Assembly: GCF_027244095.1 (NCBI RefSeq)
Contig: NC_069669.1
Span: forward strand, 10,008,501-10,072,500
Source of the DNA: Hemicordylus capensis
Lineage: Eukaryota; Chordata; Lepidosauria; Squamata; Cordylidae
Length of the DNA: 64,000 nucleotides
Reading direction: 5' to 3'
Below, piece by piece: positions 10,224-22,429 of the stretch. Position numbers and translations under genes: made by a program. Position 1 is the stretch's first letter. Each line of letters opens with the position of its first letter. The notes under the pieces are model-generated. The model did no database searches, had not been told where the DNA came from, and was given only the letters and a program-made list of their open reading frames with translations.

Positions 10224-12928
10224 ATGGAGAAAATGGCCAGGGTGACCACTGCCCTGGGGGGCAACACCATCACCGGGCGGACCATGTTCTGCCACCTCGA
10301 CGCCCCTGCCAACGCCATCAGCGTGTGTCGGGACGCTGCCCAGGTGGTGGTGGCCGGGCGCAACATCTTCAAGATCTACTCCATCGAAGAGGACCAGTTT
10401 GTGGAGAAGCTGAACCTGCGCGTGGGCCGCAAGCCCTCCTTGAACTTCAGCTGCGCCGACGTGGTGTGGCACCAGATGGACGAGAACCTGCTGGCCACGG
10501 CCGCCACCAATGGCGTGGTGGTGACCTGGAACCTCGGCAAGCCCTCCCGCAACAAGCAGGACCAGCTCTTCACCGAGCACAAGCGGACGGTTAACAAGGT
10601 GTGCTTCCACCCCACGGAAGTGTACATGCTTCTCAGTGGCTCCCAGGATGGCTACATGAAATGCTTTGACTTGCGCAAGAAAGATTCTGTTAGTACTTTC
10701 TCAGGTGAGGGTGCGCTGTTGTTTCTGGGTCCTCCACTTGAAGCAGCGACTGAAACTGGCTTGCACCAATTGCACCAGTTCGGAACGCTGCTGCTCTGCT
10801 GGATCACACCTTGTTTGTTCATTTGTGTGATCTTGAGGATAGACTATTACCTTTTGTGGCAGTGCCCTTGAAGACCGTTTTGACCCTTTAACTGGCACAG
10901 TATGTAGTGGTTGACAGACCCTTGATGGGAGAGTCACTGCCAACACACTGCACCAGTATTCTTGACTATGTACTGGCTCCCCATTGTCTTTTAGGCACAA
11001 TTTGCCAAATTATTGCCTTTAGCAATAAATATAGTTTGGGCCCCGTGTGTGTCATTATTACAAATATTTATATACCTCTAGAGAGGTGAAATTGAAGCAG
11101 TATATAAGTCCAATGAATGAAAAAATATCACTTTTTAGCCCAAATTATTTCAGTTAGTTTACACAGTAAATAAAATAAGTGCTTCTCCATCTCAAAGGAG
11201 CTGATAAACTAAAAAGAAACACACCAGCAACAGATGGTCTGCTGAGCTGAACAGGGCCAGTTGCTCTCCCCCTGCTAAATGCAAGAAAACCACCACTTCG
11301 AAAGGTGCCTCTTTGCTCAGCTATCAGGGAAATATTAGATATTACTCCCTTCTTTATACCTACTCACAGTCTCTTAATTTAAGCCCCTTTTTGTTAATTC
11401 ACAGTTCATATAGATGTTACTGGGGCCTGCTTTACTACCATGAACCTTTTTTGTTAGGAACTCTTTCAAATCTGGTTATTTTTAAAGAATTAATGTAACA
11501 TCTTGATTGAGTTGGTTTCTGTTGTCTGGGGTTAATCTTTTATTAAAGCTTTTAAATAGGCAAAGTAACTCCAACCACCCCACTCCAGCCCCACATGTAG
11601 GGTAACTTTTAATTTGATATATGTATTGGGGTGATTTGCCCTATATAGAACTCTCTGACTAATATCTCCAGGTTGGCATGGGCAAGAACTCTGAATGCAA
11701 AGGTGAGTTCCCATTCCCATGCCTATTCAGCTTGTGTGTCTGTCTAATATTTTAGGACTGATTGGGCTTCTTTTTCTTTTGTCACTATGTGGATTGTAGG
11801 TACATGGTGTTGGGTTGATGTGGTCCGTGTAAGTAGGGCAGGAGCAAGGTGTGGCCAGACTCCTGGAGGCAATAAGGAAGAAATTAAGGGAACACTTTGA
11901 AACTAGAAGAGAGTCTGACTGGTCCACAAGCCTGAGCTTTTTCATATTATGTGAGAATCTGACTCCAAGTGGTGAATGTCATCCCAGTGAGTAGATAGAT
12001 AGGACTTGCTAAACGGGATGTCTGTTGCATCTTCCCTCAGGTCAGTCGGAAAGTGTGCGTGACGTCCAGTTTAGTATCCGCGATTACTTCACTTTCGCTG
12101 CAAGCTTTGAAAATGGGAATGTTCAGCTCTGGGACATCCGCCGCCCTGACCGTTATGAGAGGATGTTCACAGCCCATAATGGGCCTGTATTCTGCTGTGA
12201 CTGGCATCCGGAAGACAGGTATAGGCAGCTGTGTTCTACGAATTCTATTCCTGGTTTTCAAGTATCCACGGTCTTTAGCTCTTCCATGTCTGACTCCTCT
12301 TTCCATTATCATGCATTCTCTCTTCATTCTTTTGGTACCTTCTGACTTCATGAATCTAGGATTCTCTGTTCTGCAATTTGTCCTTGTCCTTTTCTTCTGC
12401 TCCCTGCCTGTGAAACTAACCATGTTGCCTTTTCATGTTCAGATCTCAACTTACATACGTGGCTTAGTTTTGAAACACTATAGAATTTAAGCTCTCCATC
12501 CGCTTGGTCCTTGGGCATGGTCTGAGGTCTATGATATAGTCACCTTGCTGAAGCTAAGCAGACCTAGGCCTGGTCAGTGCCTGGATGCGAGACTGGGAAC
12601 CCTATGTATGCTGCTTTAAATTCCATGATAGGAGAAAGGCTAGGTATAGCGTAATAATTTTTCAAAGCTGTATATGCATAACAAACTAGTTTGATAAGTT
12701 TAAAATAGATTCTTTGCTAGGGACTATGTAATGAGGATTAAAAGAAAATCTTATCGCATATACACTGAAAAATGTACAAATGAGTATAAAAGAAAAGTAC
12801 AGAAATTATGGAAAGTTACCTGAAAAACAATTACATGGGGGGAAAGCACACACAAACCAGTTACATCATACTTATACACACCAAAATGGTTACCATAAGA
12901 CACTGTGTGTGTGTGTGTGTGTGTGTGT

Positions 12929-12966
<38 letters not shown>

Positions 12967-15900
12967 CAGCGGGGGGTAGGGGGAATACAATCATACATGC
13001 TTACATTATGGTACACAGCATTACACAGTATTATACCAACTTGGAATAAATTAAGGAAAATAAAATTAAAAGATTTGTGTGTAATATACACTATACTATT
13101 GCTGTATAGGATCAGTGTTTCCTGTAACTACAACTCCCATAACCCCCAGCAAAGGCCATTGCAGCTGGGGAAGATGGGACTTGTAGTCAACATCATCTGG
13201 GAATCCCTGTTTCATGGAACACTGGCTGAGACATGTAGGAGAGCAAGGGAACAGAGTTTGGGGTTGGTGTTCACGCCCTCCGCTAATGTCACTGAACTCC
13301 CTTAGGAGGCTAAGGCAGAATCGTGGCTCGGTAACCTCTGTGGATTCCTCTTCAAGGCTGCTTGTAGGCTGCTTCACTTCCAACTAGCCCTTAGTCTCCT
13401 GTTGGCTTCTCTTCCTCTAGGGGCTGGTTGGCCACAGGGGGCCGTGATAAGATGGTGAAGGTCTGGGACATGAACACCAACCGGGCCAAAGAGATCTACT
13501 GCGTGCAGACCATCGCCTCCGTGGCAAGGGTCAAGTGGCGCCCAGAATGCAAGCACCACATTGCCACGTGCTCGATGATGGTGGACCACAACATCTACGT
13601 GTGGGACGTGCGGCGCCCCTTCATTCCCTCCGCCATGTTTGAGGAGCACAAAGACGTCACCACGGGGATTGTGTGGCGCCACCTCCACGACCCTTACTTC
13701 CTCCTCTCAGGCTCCAAAGACAGCACCCTCTACCAGCACATCTTCAAGGACGCCAGCCAGCCTATCGACCGCGCAAACCCTGAGGGCCTTTGCTACAGCC
13801 TCTTCGGGGACTTGGCCTTCGCCGCCAAAGAGAGCCTCATCTCCTCCTCCGATTCCAACCGGAAGCCCTACGTCGGTGACCGGCGCCACCCTATCTTCTT
13901 CAAGCGCAAGCTGGACCCCACGGAGCAGTTCGAGTTCATCTCGTCTTCCAGCGCCCTGAGTGTCTTCGAAGCCGACGCGGAGAGGGACTCCGGGAGCATG
14001 GAGTGGTTTGTGCGGATGGCCAAGCAGTATGTGCTGGCCGGGAGGCCGCTGGCGGAGCTGTGCGACCACAACGCCAAAGTGGCAAAGGAACTCAAGCGCA
14101 ACCAGGTACAGGCTCCGTCTCTTGAAATCACTGCCAGGGAGGAGAGCTGGTCTTGTGGCAACAGGCACGGATTGTCCCCTTGATAAGCAGGGTCCGCCCT
14201 GGTTTGCATTTGGATTGGAGATGACATATGACTATAACTCACATCATCCCCAGCCACAATCAGTTGTGGCATGGGATGATGGCAGTTGTAATTAGCAACA
14301 GCAGGAGGGCCAGGTTTTCCCACCCCTGCCTTAAGGGATGGGGCCAGAGCTCAGTGGAAGAGCACCAGAAGGTTCCAATTTTCCTCCCTGGCAGCATCTC
14401 CAGGTAGGGCTGGGGGAGACCCCGCCCTGCCTGCAACCTTGGAGATGCCACTGCCAATCTGTGTATACAGTACTGAACTAGATGGACCAGTGGTCAGACA
14501 GTATAAGACGGCTTCCTACGTGCTTATGTCAGGGGTGATGCCCTTGCATGTTGGGGAGTTGGGGGAGAAGGGTACTACCCCATTGCCTTGATGAATACAG
14601 GGGAGATTAGTCTTGGGGCTGGCTCTGCTACAGGATGTGGTGACAGCCAACAACCCAGCTGGCTTTAAGAGGGGTTTGGATAACTTCATGGAGGAGTAGT
14701 CTAGCAACGGCTACTAGTCTGAGGGCTATAGGCCACCTCCAGCCTCAGAGGCAGGATGCTTCTAAATACCAGTTGTAGGGGAATAGCAGTAGGAGAGAGG
14801 GCATGCCTTCATCTCTTGCCTGTGGGCTCCCCAGAGGCATCTGGTGGGCCACTGTGCGAAACAGGATGCTGGACTAGATGGGCCTCCTTGGGCCTGATCC
14901 AGCAGGGCTGTTCTTAGAGCCAGCCGATCTAGGGTGACCGGCTGTATTTAAATGCCCACTTGGAGTGTGCCTTTTTCCAGTCTGGTGCACCTGGAACCAG
15001 TTGCTGGAGCTGGAGCCTGAAATGCTCTGTGCAGCCGGCAAGAGTAAAAGGCCAGGCTCTTTATTTATTCTGGTCTAGGGGTACAGCTATAACTGGACAA
15101 CTGAGGGGGGAGGCCCCTGGGACCTTGAGGGGAAGGGGGCCCACCAGATGAGCATCAGTTTGCTCTTCGCGCGCCCACCCCCCACACCTTTCCAAAGAAG
15201 AAAGCAAGGAAATGGAAGCAGGGCTGGGGACCAAGGCACAGTTGGGGATGCTGGGAGTTGTAGTCAACAACATCTGGGAATCTGTGTTACCGGGGAGCAC
15301 TGCCAGGGGCCCACCTTTGCATTTCATCCTGGGACCCACCCCAGCCTTGCTACACCCCTGTGCCAGACCTGGCCAGTCTGGAGACTTTGTCCTGCCTGCC
15401 AGTCGTAAGCGCTGATGACGTACACCTCTCTTGCCTTCGGTGCTGAAAGAGGGCGACCAGACCAGCCCTGCTGCAGCCTGCTGGGCTGTTCACTCAGCTA
15501 CGTGGGGCCTCGGGTTGAGGTTCAAGCCTTGCCGATTTCCTTCCACATGAGTAGGAAGTCAGACTTGTGTCCAGCCCATTTTCTCTCCCCTGGGACTTCT
15601 TGGTGTTACAGCGACCGCTAACTCAAAAGTGCACCTGCCTGTTCACTAGTCTCCGTTTCTTTCTTTTTTCCTTGCCTGGAAAACGTGCCCCATGACTTTA
15701 ACCCTTTCCTGGCTTTCTTTCCATTGCTAGGTGGCTCAGACGTGGACAATGCTCCGGATTATTTACTCTAGCCCTGGCATCGGGCCCTCTACAAACCTGA
15801 ATCACAGCATAGGGAAGAGCAGCTCCAGCCTTCCTCTCATGAATAGGTAAGTGGTGTCCGTGTTCTGTTGTTGTTCTTGTTAGGAACATAGGAAGCTGCC

Positions 15901-18900
15901 ATAGACAGAGTCAGACCCTTGGCCCATCTAGCTCAGTATTGTCTACCCAGACTGGCAGTGGCTTCGCCAAGGTTGCAGGCAGGAGTCTCTCTCAGCCCTA
16001 TCTTGGAGATGGTGCCAGGGAGGGAACTTTGCCTTCTGCATGCAAGCACATAGATGCTCTTCCCGACAGCCCCATCCCCTAAGGGGAGTCTCTTCCAGGG
16101 CTCATATGTAGTCTCCCATTCAAATGCAAACCATGGCAAAGGGGACAACTCATGCTTGCAACCACAAGACTAGCTTGTTTTGTTTTGTTTTGTCTTGAAT
16201 TTCATAAACAGTGCAATGCATATATTAATCTTGGTTTCACTTAACATGTTCCCTACTTCAAACCCAGAATGCGCTCTCACCCATGCATCACATTTCAATT
16301 TCAGTAAGTTGAGGGTGGGGCGGGGGGGGAGTAAAAGAAGAAAAAAGAAAAGGGCAGGAGGGAAATGAACCTCACACACACATCTGTTATTGTGGTTGGG
16401 GATGATGGGAGTTGTAGTTCAACAACAGCTGGAGGGCCAAGGTTCCCCACCCCTGTGTTAGAGGGAACACTGGTAGGGGTCCCTTAAAAGCTGTCCCAGC
16501 ACTAGCACAGGGAAAGCTTGGCGGCTGCGATAAACCTCAGGAGCATCGGCAGCAGGTGGGGTCACACGGGAGGCTGGGCGTGCAGGCTGGCTGGCATGTA
16601 ATTCATCTGAGAGCTTCTCTCATAGGAGTGGAGGAACTAGATTGCCCGGCATCCTTGCACTGCCCTGTGCATGTGCTCAGCCTCCCCTGCGTCACTCCCT
16701 GGATGCTCCCAAGATTGACCGCAGCCACCCAGCTTTCCCCGTGCCAGTGCTGGGACAACCATTAAAGCACCCCCAGCACAACTGCTCTTCCTGGTGCAGT
16801 TCCCTTGTGAGAGGCTGCCTCCTTGTGGTGGGGGGTGGTGGTAATTCTGAAGTGGAATTCTGACTTTTCCGATGCACACCCCTTCCTCTAGGGCAGTGGT
16901 TCCTAACCTAGTGTCCTCCATATGTTGTTGACTACATCTCCCAGCATCCCCAGCCACAGTAAATTCTAGCTGGGGATGATGGGGGTTGTAGTTCAGCAAC
17001 ATCTGGAGGACCCCAGCTTGGGAACCCCTGCTCTAGGGAGTAGGGCAGATGGCAAAGCAGAAGAAATTATCTGGGCTGATGTGCCCCACAGGCTGACTTG
17101 AGTAGCAGGGAAGGTTGAATAAATAATGTACAAGAGCCACGATGATTCTTATGGCTACTTGGCTACCAGAAGTTGCAAGCAGTGTGAACATGAACAAGGG
17201 GCAGTAGAACAGGTGCTGGGAGCAACAACGCGTGCATCGGATTGTCTCGTATTTACCCGAATCGGAGACGACTCTGAATTTAAGACGGCCCCCTTAAAAA
17301 GTAGTTAAATACCTATGGTCCTGTGCACGTTATACCTGAACATGCACATTATACCTGTATTTTCTCAAAAGGGACTCGGAACTTAAGGCAACCTCCTGAT
17401 TTCTAATATCAAAAAACTTAGGGAAAACCTAGCCTTGGATGCAGGTCAATCCAGTTCCGCTGACTATCAGACTTGTGCTTCCCTCCCAGCTTTAACGTAA
17501 AGGATATCCCCTCCGGGCTGGGCAGCGAGTCGAGGTTGGAGCGGAGCAAAGGAGAGAGTCGTTCTGAAAACATCCTCATGGATTCTTCCTCCACTCTCAT
17601 CAACAATGATGGTGAGTTGGGGATGGAGAACGTTCCTCCAGCTATGCTTAGACCATGTAGCTAGAAGCACAGTCCCGCCTTTCCTTTCTGCATTCCCCCA
17701 CTTATAATTTTTTTTCCTCTACTTGGATGTCTAGAGAACGAGGAGACGGAAGGCAGCGACGTCCCTGCAGATTATCTCCTGGGAGATGTGGAAGGAGACG
17801 AAGATGATCTCTACATGATGGATCACGAGAATCCCCATAGTGAGTGTGTTGCCTGCATTGCTGTCAGTCATCTTCTCCTTCCCTCTCTGTGCTGGCGGGG
17901 TCTCTAGAAGTGTCCCCCGTAGGAGGGATTCCCAGGGGGTGTTGACTACAACTCCCAGCATCCCCAGCTACCATGGCCTTTGGCTGGGGAGGATGGGGGT
18001 TGTACTCTGGTAATCCTGCTTTCAGGAAACACTGGCCTCTGGGTCTCCCCTTGGCTGTCTCGCCTCACTCTCATGGATCCATGTTCCCTTCCAGCTGAGG
18101 AGCAAGAGTACATCCTTCCTCAGGAAGCCTTTCCGCTGCGTCACGAGATCGTGGACAACCCGTCGGCGCTGGACCACCTGCAGGACAAAGCCGACTCCCC
18201 CCACGTCAGCGGCAACGAGGCGGAGACGGTGTCCCTGACGCCCGTGGAGTCCTTCTCCCTCATCTCCATCTCGCACTCGCTGTACGAGAACCGCCTGCCG
18301 GCCGACTTCTTCAGCCCTATTGTCCGCGACATGCTGCTCTTCTACGCGGAGCAGGGGGACGTTCAGACGGCCGTGTCCGTGCTCATCGTGTTGGGCGACC
18401 GGATCCGGAAGGAGATCGACGACCAAGCGCAGGTAGGAGGAGGCTGAGGTGCCTTGCTGAGATGGCCAGAGCTCTTCTTGAAGCAAAGCTGAATCAGTCC
18501 CCTAATCCCATACGTTTCCCTCTGTGGAAGCGAGGAAAGATCAGTCCTGCCAGATTCCCAGCCCCTCCCCGCTCGCTTCTCCTCCACAGGAGAAAGCAAG
18601 GTCGGCAGGTGGGGATCAGGAAAATGGCAATGGCCTTCTACCGAGTCAGACCCTTGGTCCATCTCACTCAGTATTGTCTACTACACTGACTGGCAGAAGC
18701 TCTTCAGGGTTTCAGGCTGGCGTCTTTCCGGGCCCTACCTGGAGATGGCAGGGATCAGGGTGGATTTGATTTAAAGCAAATCGATTTAAATCACTAGTCA
18801 GTAAGACCAGATTTAAATCATGGTTTTTTACATAAAGACTCATTGTTGCTGTTATAATCTTAATATTTACAACCAGATGAAGGTTTCATTTTTGGTCCTT

Positions 18901-21358
18901 TTCTAGATAGAAAAATTGCCCAAAATAATCTTACAGAAACCTCTGGAAGAGCATGACACTGTGACTGGATTAATGGAATTAATTTACCAAAAAATTTAAA
19001 CATTGCATATATACAGCCTCAGCTACATAATTAAAAACTAATCCTAATTTCATGATGAATAACCTTTGGACTATAATGTATCTTAATTAGAAAACTATCT
19101 TTAGATAGATCCCCCCCCCTCAAAAAGCATTTTATTTTTTAAAAATCCAATTTAAATTTAAAAATCCAATTATTTTTTTTAATATCATTGATTTTTATCC
19201 ACTCTGGCAGGGATTAAACCTGGGATCTTTTGCATGCAGAGCAGATGCTCTGCCACTGAGCTACAGCCCCATCTTCTGCCAAAAGAATTACTCTCTGCTT
19301 TTGCATATGTGTTCAAAGCCTGTGTACCAGGAGCACAACAAGGCTCTGAACTTAAGACACCCACCTCAGTCTCTAACATCGAAGAACTTGGGGGGAAACC
19401 TAGTCTTAGATTCAAGTAAATATACGGTCATTCTAACTGAAGTTCATAAATTCATTGCCATGCAAACAACTCATATAATGATAGTGTGGATTTATATGAT
19501 TGTTGTGATGGATCTTTTTTTGTTGTTGGGGGAGTTGAAGCCCAGTATCATCTGGGGACCCAGGGCTGAAGACTCCCACAGTACAAGAAGCCCTAGGGGC
19601 ATGAAAAAAAAATCGAAGGAATAGATTAAAATTCAAAGCAGCTAGACTCGAAACTGCTTGCACAGAATGGGCTTTAATCGAATCGACCAGAATTCACCCA
19701 AATTTGAATCTAATTTGAATCCAATTTGCTCAGATTCTATTAGAACTCACCCAGATTTGAATCTATTTGAACAAATCTCAATTTCGAGTGGAATCCATTT
19801 GAATTCGATTCAGATTTGAATCAGTTCATTCCAGTGTTTTGCACGCTCCTAAGAAGTGGGCGGGTGTGAATCTCATGAGGGAGGGTGAAAGAAATCTGGG
19901 GAGACGGAGGCACAGAACAGAGCGCGTCTCTCCCGCCCTGCAGGAGCACTGGTACACGTCTTACATCGACTTGCTGCAGCGCTTCCAGCTGTGGAACATC
20001 TCCAACGAGGTGATCAAACTGAGCACGTGCCGAGCCATCCACTGCCTCAACCAGGCTTCCACCACCCTGCACATCAACTGCAGCAACTGCAAGCGGCCCA
20101 TGAGCAACAAGGGCTGGATCTGTGACCGGTGAGGCGCTTGGGGCTGTGGGAGGGGCCTTGGCTTTGCACTGGGGGATCGCCGGCATCCGGAACTGCCTTG
20201 CGATTGGTTCTTCAGCCTGGCACAGTTCGTGCTGATTGGCCGCCCGAGATCACAGACAAGCGAGGTCAGGGGCTCTATCTCCTGGCTGTGGCACATTGCC
20301 AGATGGGCGACTGCAGGCCTGATAGTCAGGACTGCAAAAGCACGAGAACACACAGAAAGCAGAAAGTCTGGCAATGCTATCAGCTCTTTTCCTTCTCTGG
20401 GGGTGTAGAAAGTAAAGTTGTGCCATCGACCACAGAGCCCTGTGGTTGTCTTTGGTAGAATACAGGAGGGGTTTACTATTGCCATCTCACACGCAGTATG
20501 AGATGATGCTTTTAAGCATCTTTCCTATATCACTGCTGCCTGATAGAGGTGCTTCCCATAGTCTTAGAAACATACCACTGGGGATTTGAACCAGCAGCCT
20601 CTTGCTCCCTAGGCAAGTTAAGAACATAAGAACAGCCCTGCTGGATCAGGCCCAAGAAGGCCCATCTAGTCCAGCATCCTGTTTCACACAGTGGCCCACC
20701 AGATGCTGCTGGAAGCCACAGGCAGGAGTTGAGGGCATGCCCCTTCTCCTGCTGTTACTCCCCTGCAACTGGTACTCAGAGGCATCCTGCCTTTGAGGCT
20801 GGAGGTGGCCTAGAGCCCTCTGACTAGTAGCCGATGATAGACCTCTCCTCCACGAAGTGATCCAAACCCCTCTTCAAGCCGTCCAGGTTGTTGGCTGTCA
20901 CCACATCTCGTGGCAGAGAATCGCACACGTTGACGATGCGTTGTGTGAAAAAGTACTTCCTTAAAGTTATTTCCCTGCTGCGTCATTAGTTGGCGGGGAT
21001 GGGGTGGGGGTAATAGTAGACCCTGTGAAAATCACAACGAGCATTTGTCACCCACCCACCCCTGCCCAGGTGTTACCGACCATCCCAGCCGGCTCAGGCA
21101 CTAACGCGGTGGCCAGCTCCAAGTTGCATCTGCCTGGCGAGCCAGCCTGCTCTTTCCCTGTGGCTGATCCACCCTGTGGTCTCTTCCAGGTGTCGGCAGT
21201 GTGCCAGCATGTGTGCTGTGTGCCACCACGTGGTCAAAGGCCTCTTCGTCTGGTGCCAGGGCTGCAGCCACGGGGGCCATCTGCAGCACATCATGAAGTG
21301 GCTGGAGACCAGCTCCCATTGCCCGGCAGGATGCGGCCACCTCTGCGAATACACCTGA
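10224..21358 (+). CDS. WDR24: WDR24, GATOR2 complex subunit (complete, 9 coding exons)
   Basis: Exons: 10224-10704, 12041-12218, 13421-14105, 15731-15846, 17490-17611, 17735-17839, 18095-18432, 19944-20128, 21190-21358. All introns have GT/AG borders and the phases close to 792 aa, against 790 in human as remembered. The start is the ATG at 10224 ([13 protein letters not shown]), which matches the family N-terminus; an in-frame ATG at 10149 would add 25 residues that do not look like family sequence. Residues 1 to about 340 form a WD40 propeller (for example [43 protein letters not shown]). A low-complexity linker follows. The C-terminus from about residue 721 is a Cys/His-rich zinc domain ([32 protein letters not shown]). 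Known role: GATOR2 (with WDR59, MIOS, SEH1L, SEC13) at the lysosome relieves GATOR1 inhibition of mTORC1 in response to amino acids. No frameshift or stop is seen. Confidence 0.97.
11155..11330 (-). repeat. LINE 3' end-like repeat, antisense
   Basis: It carries the recurring block GGGCCAGTTGCTCTCCCCCT and CTCTTTGCTCAGCT seen in several other copies (26586, 27185, 33225, 36045, 50503, 61592). The family is unclassified. Confidence 0.45.
12540..12660 (+). mobile_element. 5S rRNA-derived SINE fragment (separate from the long-form SINE)
   Basis: GAAGCTAAGCAG, AGGCCTGGTCAGTGCCTGG and GATGCGAGACTGGGAA line up in order with the internal promoter region of vertebrate 5S rRNA. After it comes GGAGAAAGGCTAGGTATA.., similar to LINE-type 3' ends. 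It has no tRNA body and is too diverged to be a working 5S gene. Confidence 0.6.
12904..12963. repeat. TG/AC palindromic microsatellite
   Basis: A TG run to 12930 joins an AC run to 12963, forming a nearly perfect 54-base palindrome inside WDR24 intron 2. Confidence 0.95.
13111..13224. mobile_element. hAT-type palindromic MITE
   Basis: The ends CAGTGTTTCCTGTAAC and CATGGAACACTGG are inverted, and the inner arms hold CTACAACTCCCAT and GACTTGTAGTC. It lies in WDR24 intron 2. Confidence 0.65.
14140..14525 (+). mobile_element. 5S-headed tRNA SINE split by a MITE
   Basis: The 5S-like head is at 14140-14228 and the tRNA body and tail at about 14328-14525. Between them lies a palindromic MITE (about 14229-14325, with CATCATCCCCAGCCACA). 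It begins 35 bases after WDR24 exon 3. Confidence 0.65.
14605..14922 (+). mobile_element. CR1-type LINE 3' end
   Basis: The sense strand reads [20 protein letters not shown] and then the CR1 3' noncoding part, ending GGGCCTGATCCAGCAGGGCT. It is 5'-truncated. Confidence 0.65.
15233..15303. mobile_element. hAT-type MITE half copy
   Basis: Only the right arm is clear (GGGAGTTGTAGTCAACAACA and TCTGGGAATCTGTGTTAC). Confidence 0.45.
15883..16173 (-). mobile_element. 5S-headed tRNA SINE (long form)
   Basis: The antisense copy starts with AGGAACATAGGAAGCTGCC at the tail side and ends with the head (CTTGTGGTTGCAAGCATGAG on the minus strand). It lies in WDR24 intron 4. Confidence 0.7.
16391..16470. 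mobile_element. hAT-type MITE right half
   Basis: GGGGATGATGGGAGTTGTAG and GGGTTAGAGGGAACACTGG-like sequence show a right arm of the family; the left arm is missing. Confidence 0.5.
16897..17032. mobile_element. hAT-type palindromic MITE
   Basis: The inverted ends GTGGTTCCTAACCTAG and CTTGGGAACCCCTGC enclose arms with GACTACATCTCCCAGCA and GGGGGTTGTAGTTCAGCA. Confidence 0.65.
17247..17445. repeat. Dispersed repeat, TTTACCCGAAT family
   Basis: It carries TATTTACCCGAATCGGAGAC and GACTCTGAATTTAAGACG and matches pieces at 19340, 49187, 56743, 58590 and 59000. It is probably a decayed DNA-transposon-like family. Confidence 0.45.
17920..18034. mobile_element. hAT-type palindromic MITE
   Basis: AGGGATTCCCAGGGGGTGTT and TTTCAGGAAACACTGG form the ends, and CAACTCCCAGCATCCCCAGC the left arm. 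It lies in WDR24 intron 6 close to exon 7. Confidence 0.6.
18630..19275 (-). mobile_element. tRNA SINE short form interrupted by a hAT element
   Basis: The antisense SINE pieces at 18630-18755 and 19207-19275 join across the insert; the head reads GTAGCTCAGTGGCAGAGCAT on the minus strand. Confidence 0.7.
18756..19206. mobile_element. hAT-like element nested in SINE
   Basis: The ends CAGGGTGGATTTGATTTAAA and TTTTTATCCACTCTG are inverted, and GCAGGGAT is duplicated exactly at 18748-18755 and 19207-19214. The element is 451 bp, AT-rich and non-coding. Confidence 0.8.
19650..19850. repeat. GAATTCGATT-rich palindromic repeat
   Basis: Many copies of TTTGAATC and its complement fill this stretch, like the complete element at 55888-56154. 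It lies just before WDR24 exon 8. Confidence 0.45.
20395..21000 (-). mobile_element. Sauria-type SINE interrupted by a CR1 LINE
   Basis: The antisense Sauria SINE (Bov-B-like tail with GTTGTGCCATCGACC, tRNA B-box region TTTGAACCAGCAGC) stops at 20618 and resumes at about 20963 with TTTCCCTGCTGCGTCATTAG. The gap is filled by a CR1 end flanked by AAGTTA on both sides. Confidence 0.7.
20619..20962 (-). mobile_element. CR1-type LINE 3' end nested in Sauria SINE
   Basis: The antisense copy begins AGAACATAAGAACAGCCCTG and ends in the ORF2 C-terminus region (GTACTTTTTCACACAACGC on the minus strand). The likely duplication is AAGTTA. Confidence 0.7.
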
Positions 21359-22121
21359 GCCGAAGGGTGCCTGGGAAGCAAAACTCAGCCTCGGGGCTGC
21401 TGAGAACTGGCCTCAGATAGAACCAAACGTCTCTCCTCGCGGAGGGGATAGAGATACAGTTGCTGGCTTTTTGGACAGCTGAATAAGAGCGGCCAGTGGG
21501 ATTGATGCTGTGAAGGGAAGGTAGCTTCATTACTGCACACAAAAGCAGTTCTGACACTCAGCGGGGGGCCGCCTTGGGAAGCATCCCCTACCCATTTTCT
21601 TCCCTGTTATTTATTTATTTTAGTTGCTTCATAAATGGTTCACTGTTATGGCCATCCCACACAAGCTTGCTTTGTTATATAACAAGGCGACCCCACAGAG
21701 ACGCCCATGAGCCGAGGCCCCATTTTTATAATGAATTAGCACGAAACGGAAACATCCCCACTTGTTAGTTTGTATGGCTTTCCCAGCTCCTTTTCTGTAA
21801 ATGCACCTGGACCGTAAGTGGCTGGGCTACGGAGAGGCGTCTGGCTCTGTCCTCAAGGAGAGTTGCCAGAATCTGTGCTCAGTGCTGTGATTCGGAGCCA
21901 AACATCTCCACTCGTTTCCAGCTCCCACGTGCAGAGCGCAAACCCTCAGGCAGAGAGAGAAGGCGGTGTTTTGTTAAGCAGTTTCAGGGTCTCCGTGCCA
22001 AAATTCAAGACTGATTTTTTTCTTTTAATGCCCTATGAGAGCGGGAGTTTTCAAAACTGGTCCTAATGAGTCCTGTAGCTCAAGGAAAAGGTAGTTTTGT
22101 CTTCCAAGGGTGATAAATAAA
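21359..22121 (+). other. WDR24: WDR24 3' UTR with polyA signal
   Basis: This is non-repetitive sequence after the WDR24 stop. An AATAAA hexamer at 22116-22121 is the first good polyadenylation signal downstream and gives a 3' UTR of about 780 bases. No alternative coding frame of interest was seen. Confidence 0.6.
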
Positions 22122-22429
22122 GAATACAGTTAGCATTGATTTGGTTTGCTGAATGTCCGTATCATAGAGCTTTCTGTCCAGATATATGTTGTCCTGTCCT
22201 GGGCTGGAGCAGCGTTCTGCCTCTGCGTTCTGACATTTTGAAAACCCTTCAGCCTTCTCTTAATCACTGCCTCCTTCCTCGAGCATCTCTTGGGCATCTT
22301 TTTAAATATTTCCCCCCATCATTCAGTTAATGAGATCTGATGGCTTCCTGTCGGAAGCTGTGCTTGAATAGAAAGGGAAACGAGAGAGAGAGAGAATTGC
22401 CTAAACTGTATAGAGGGATGAAAAGAAGA

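Noticed and set aside
12540-12620. A working 5S rRNA gene
   Set aside because: Several differences, a missing 5' part and a LINE-type end show a retroposed derivative.
12904-12963. Open frames through the TG/AC tract
   Set aside because: They are repeats of alternating codons with no flanking coding sequence.
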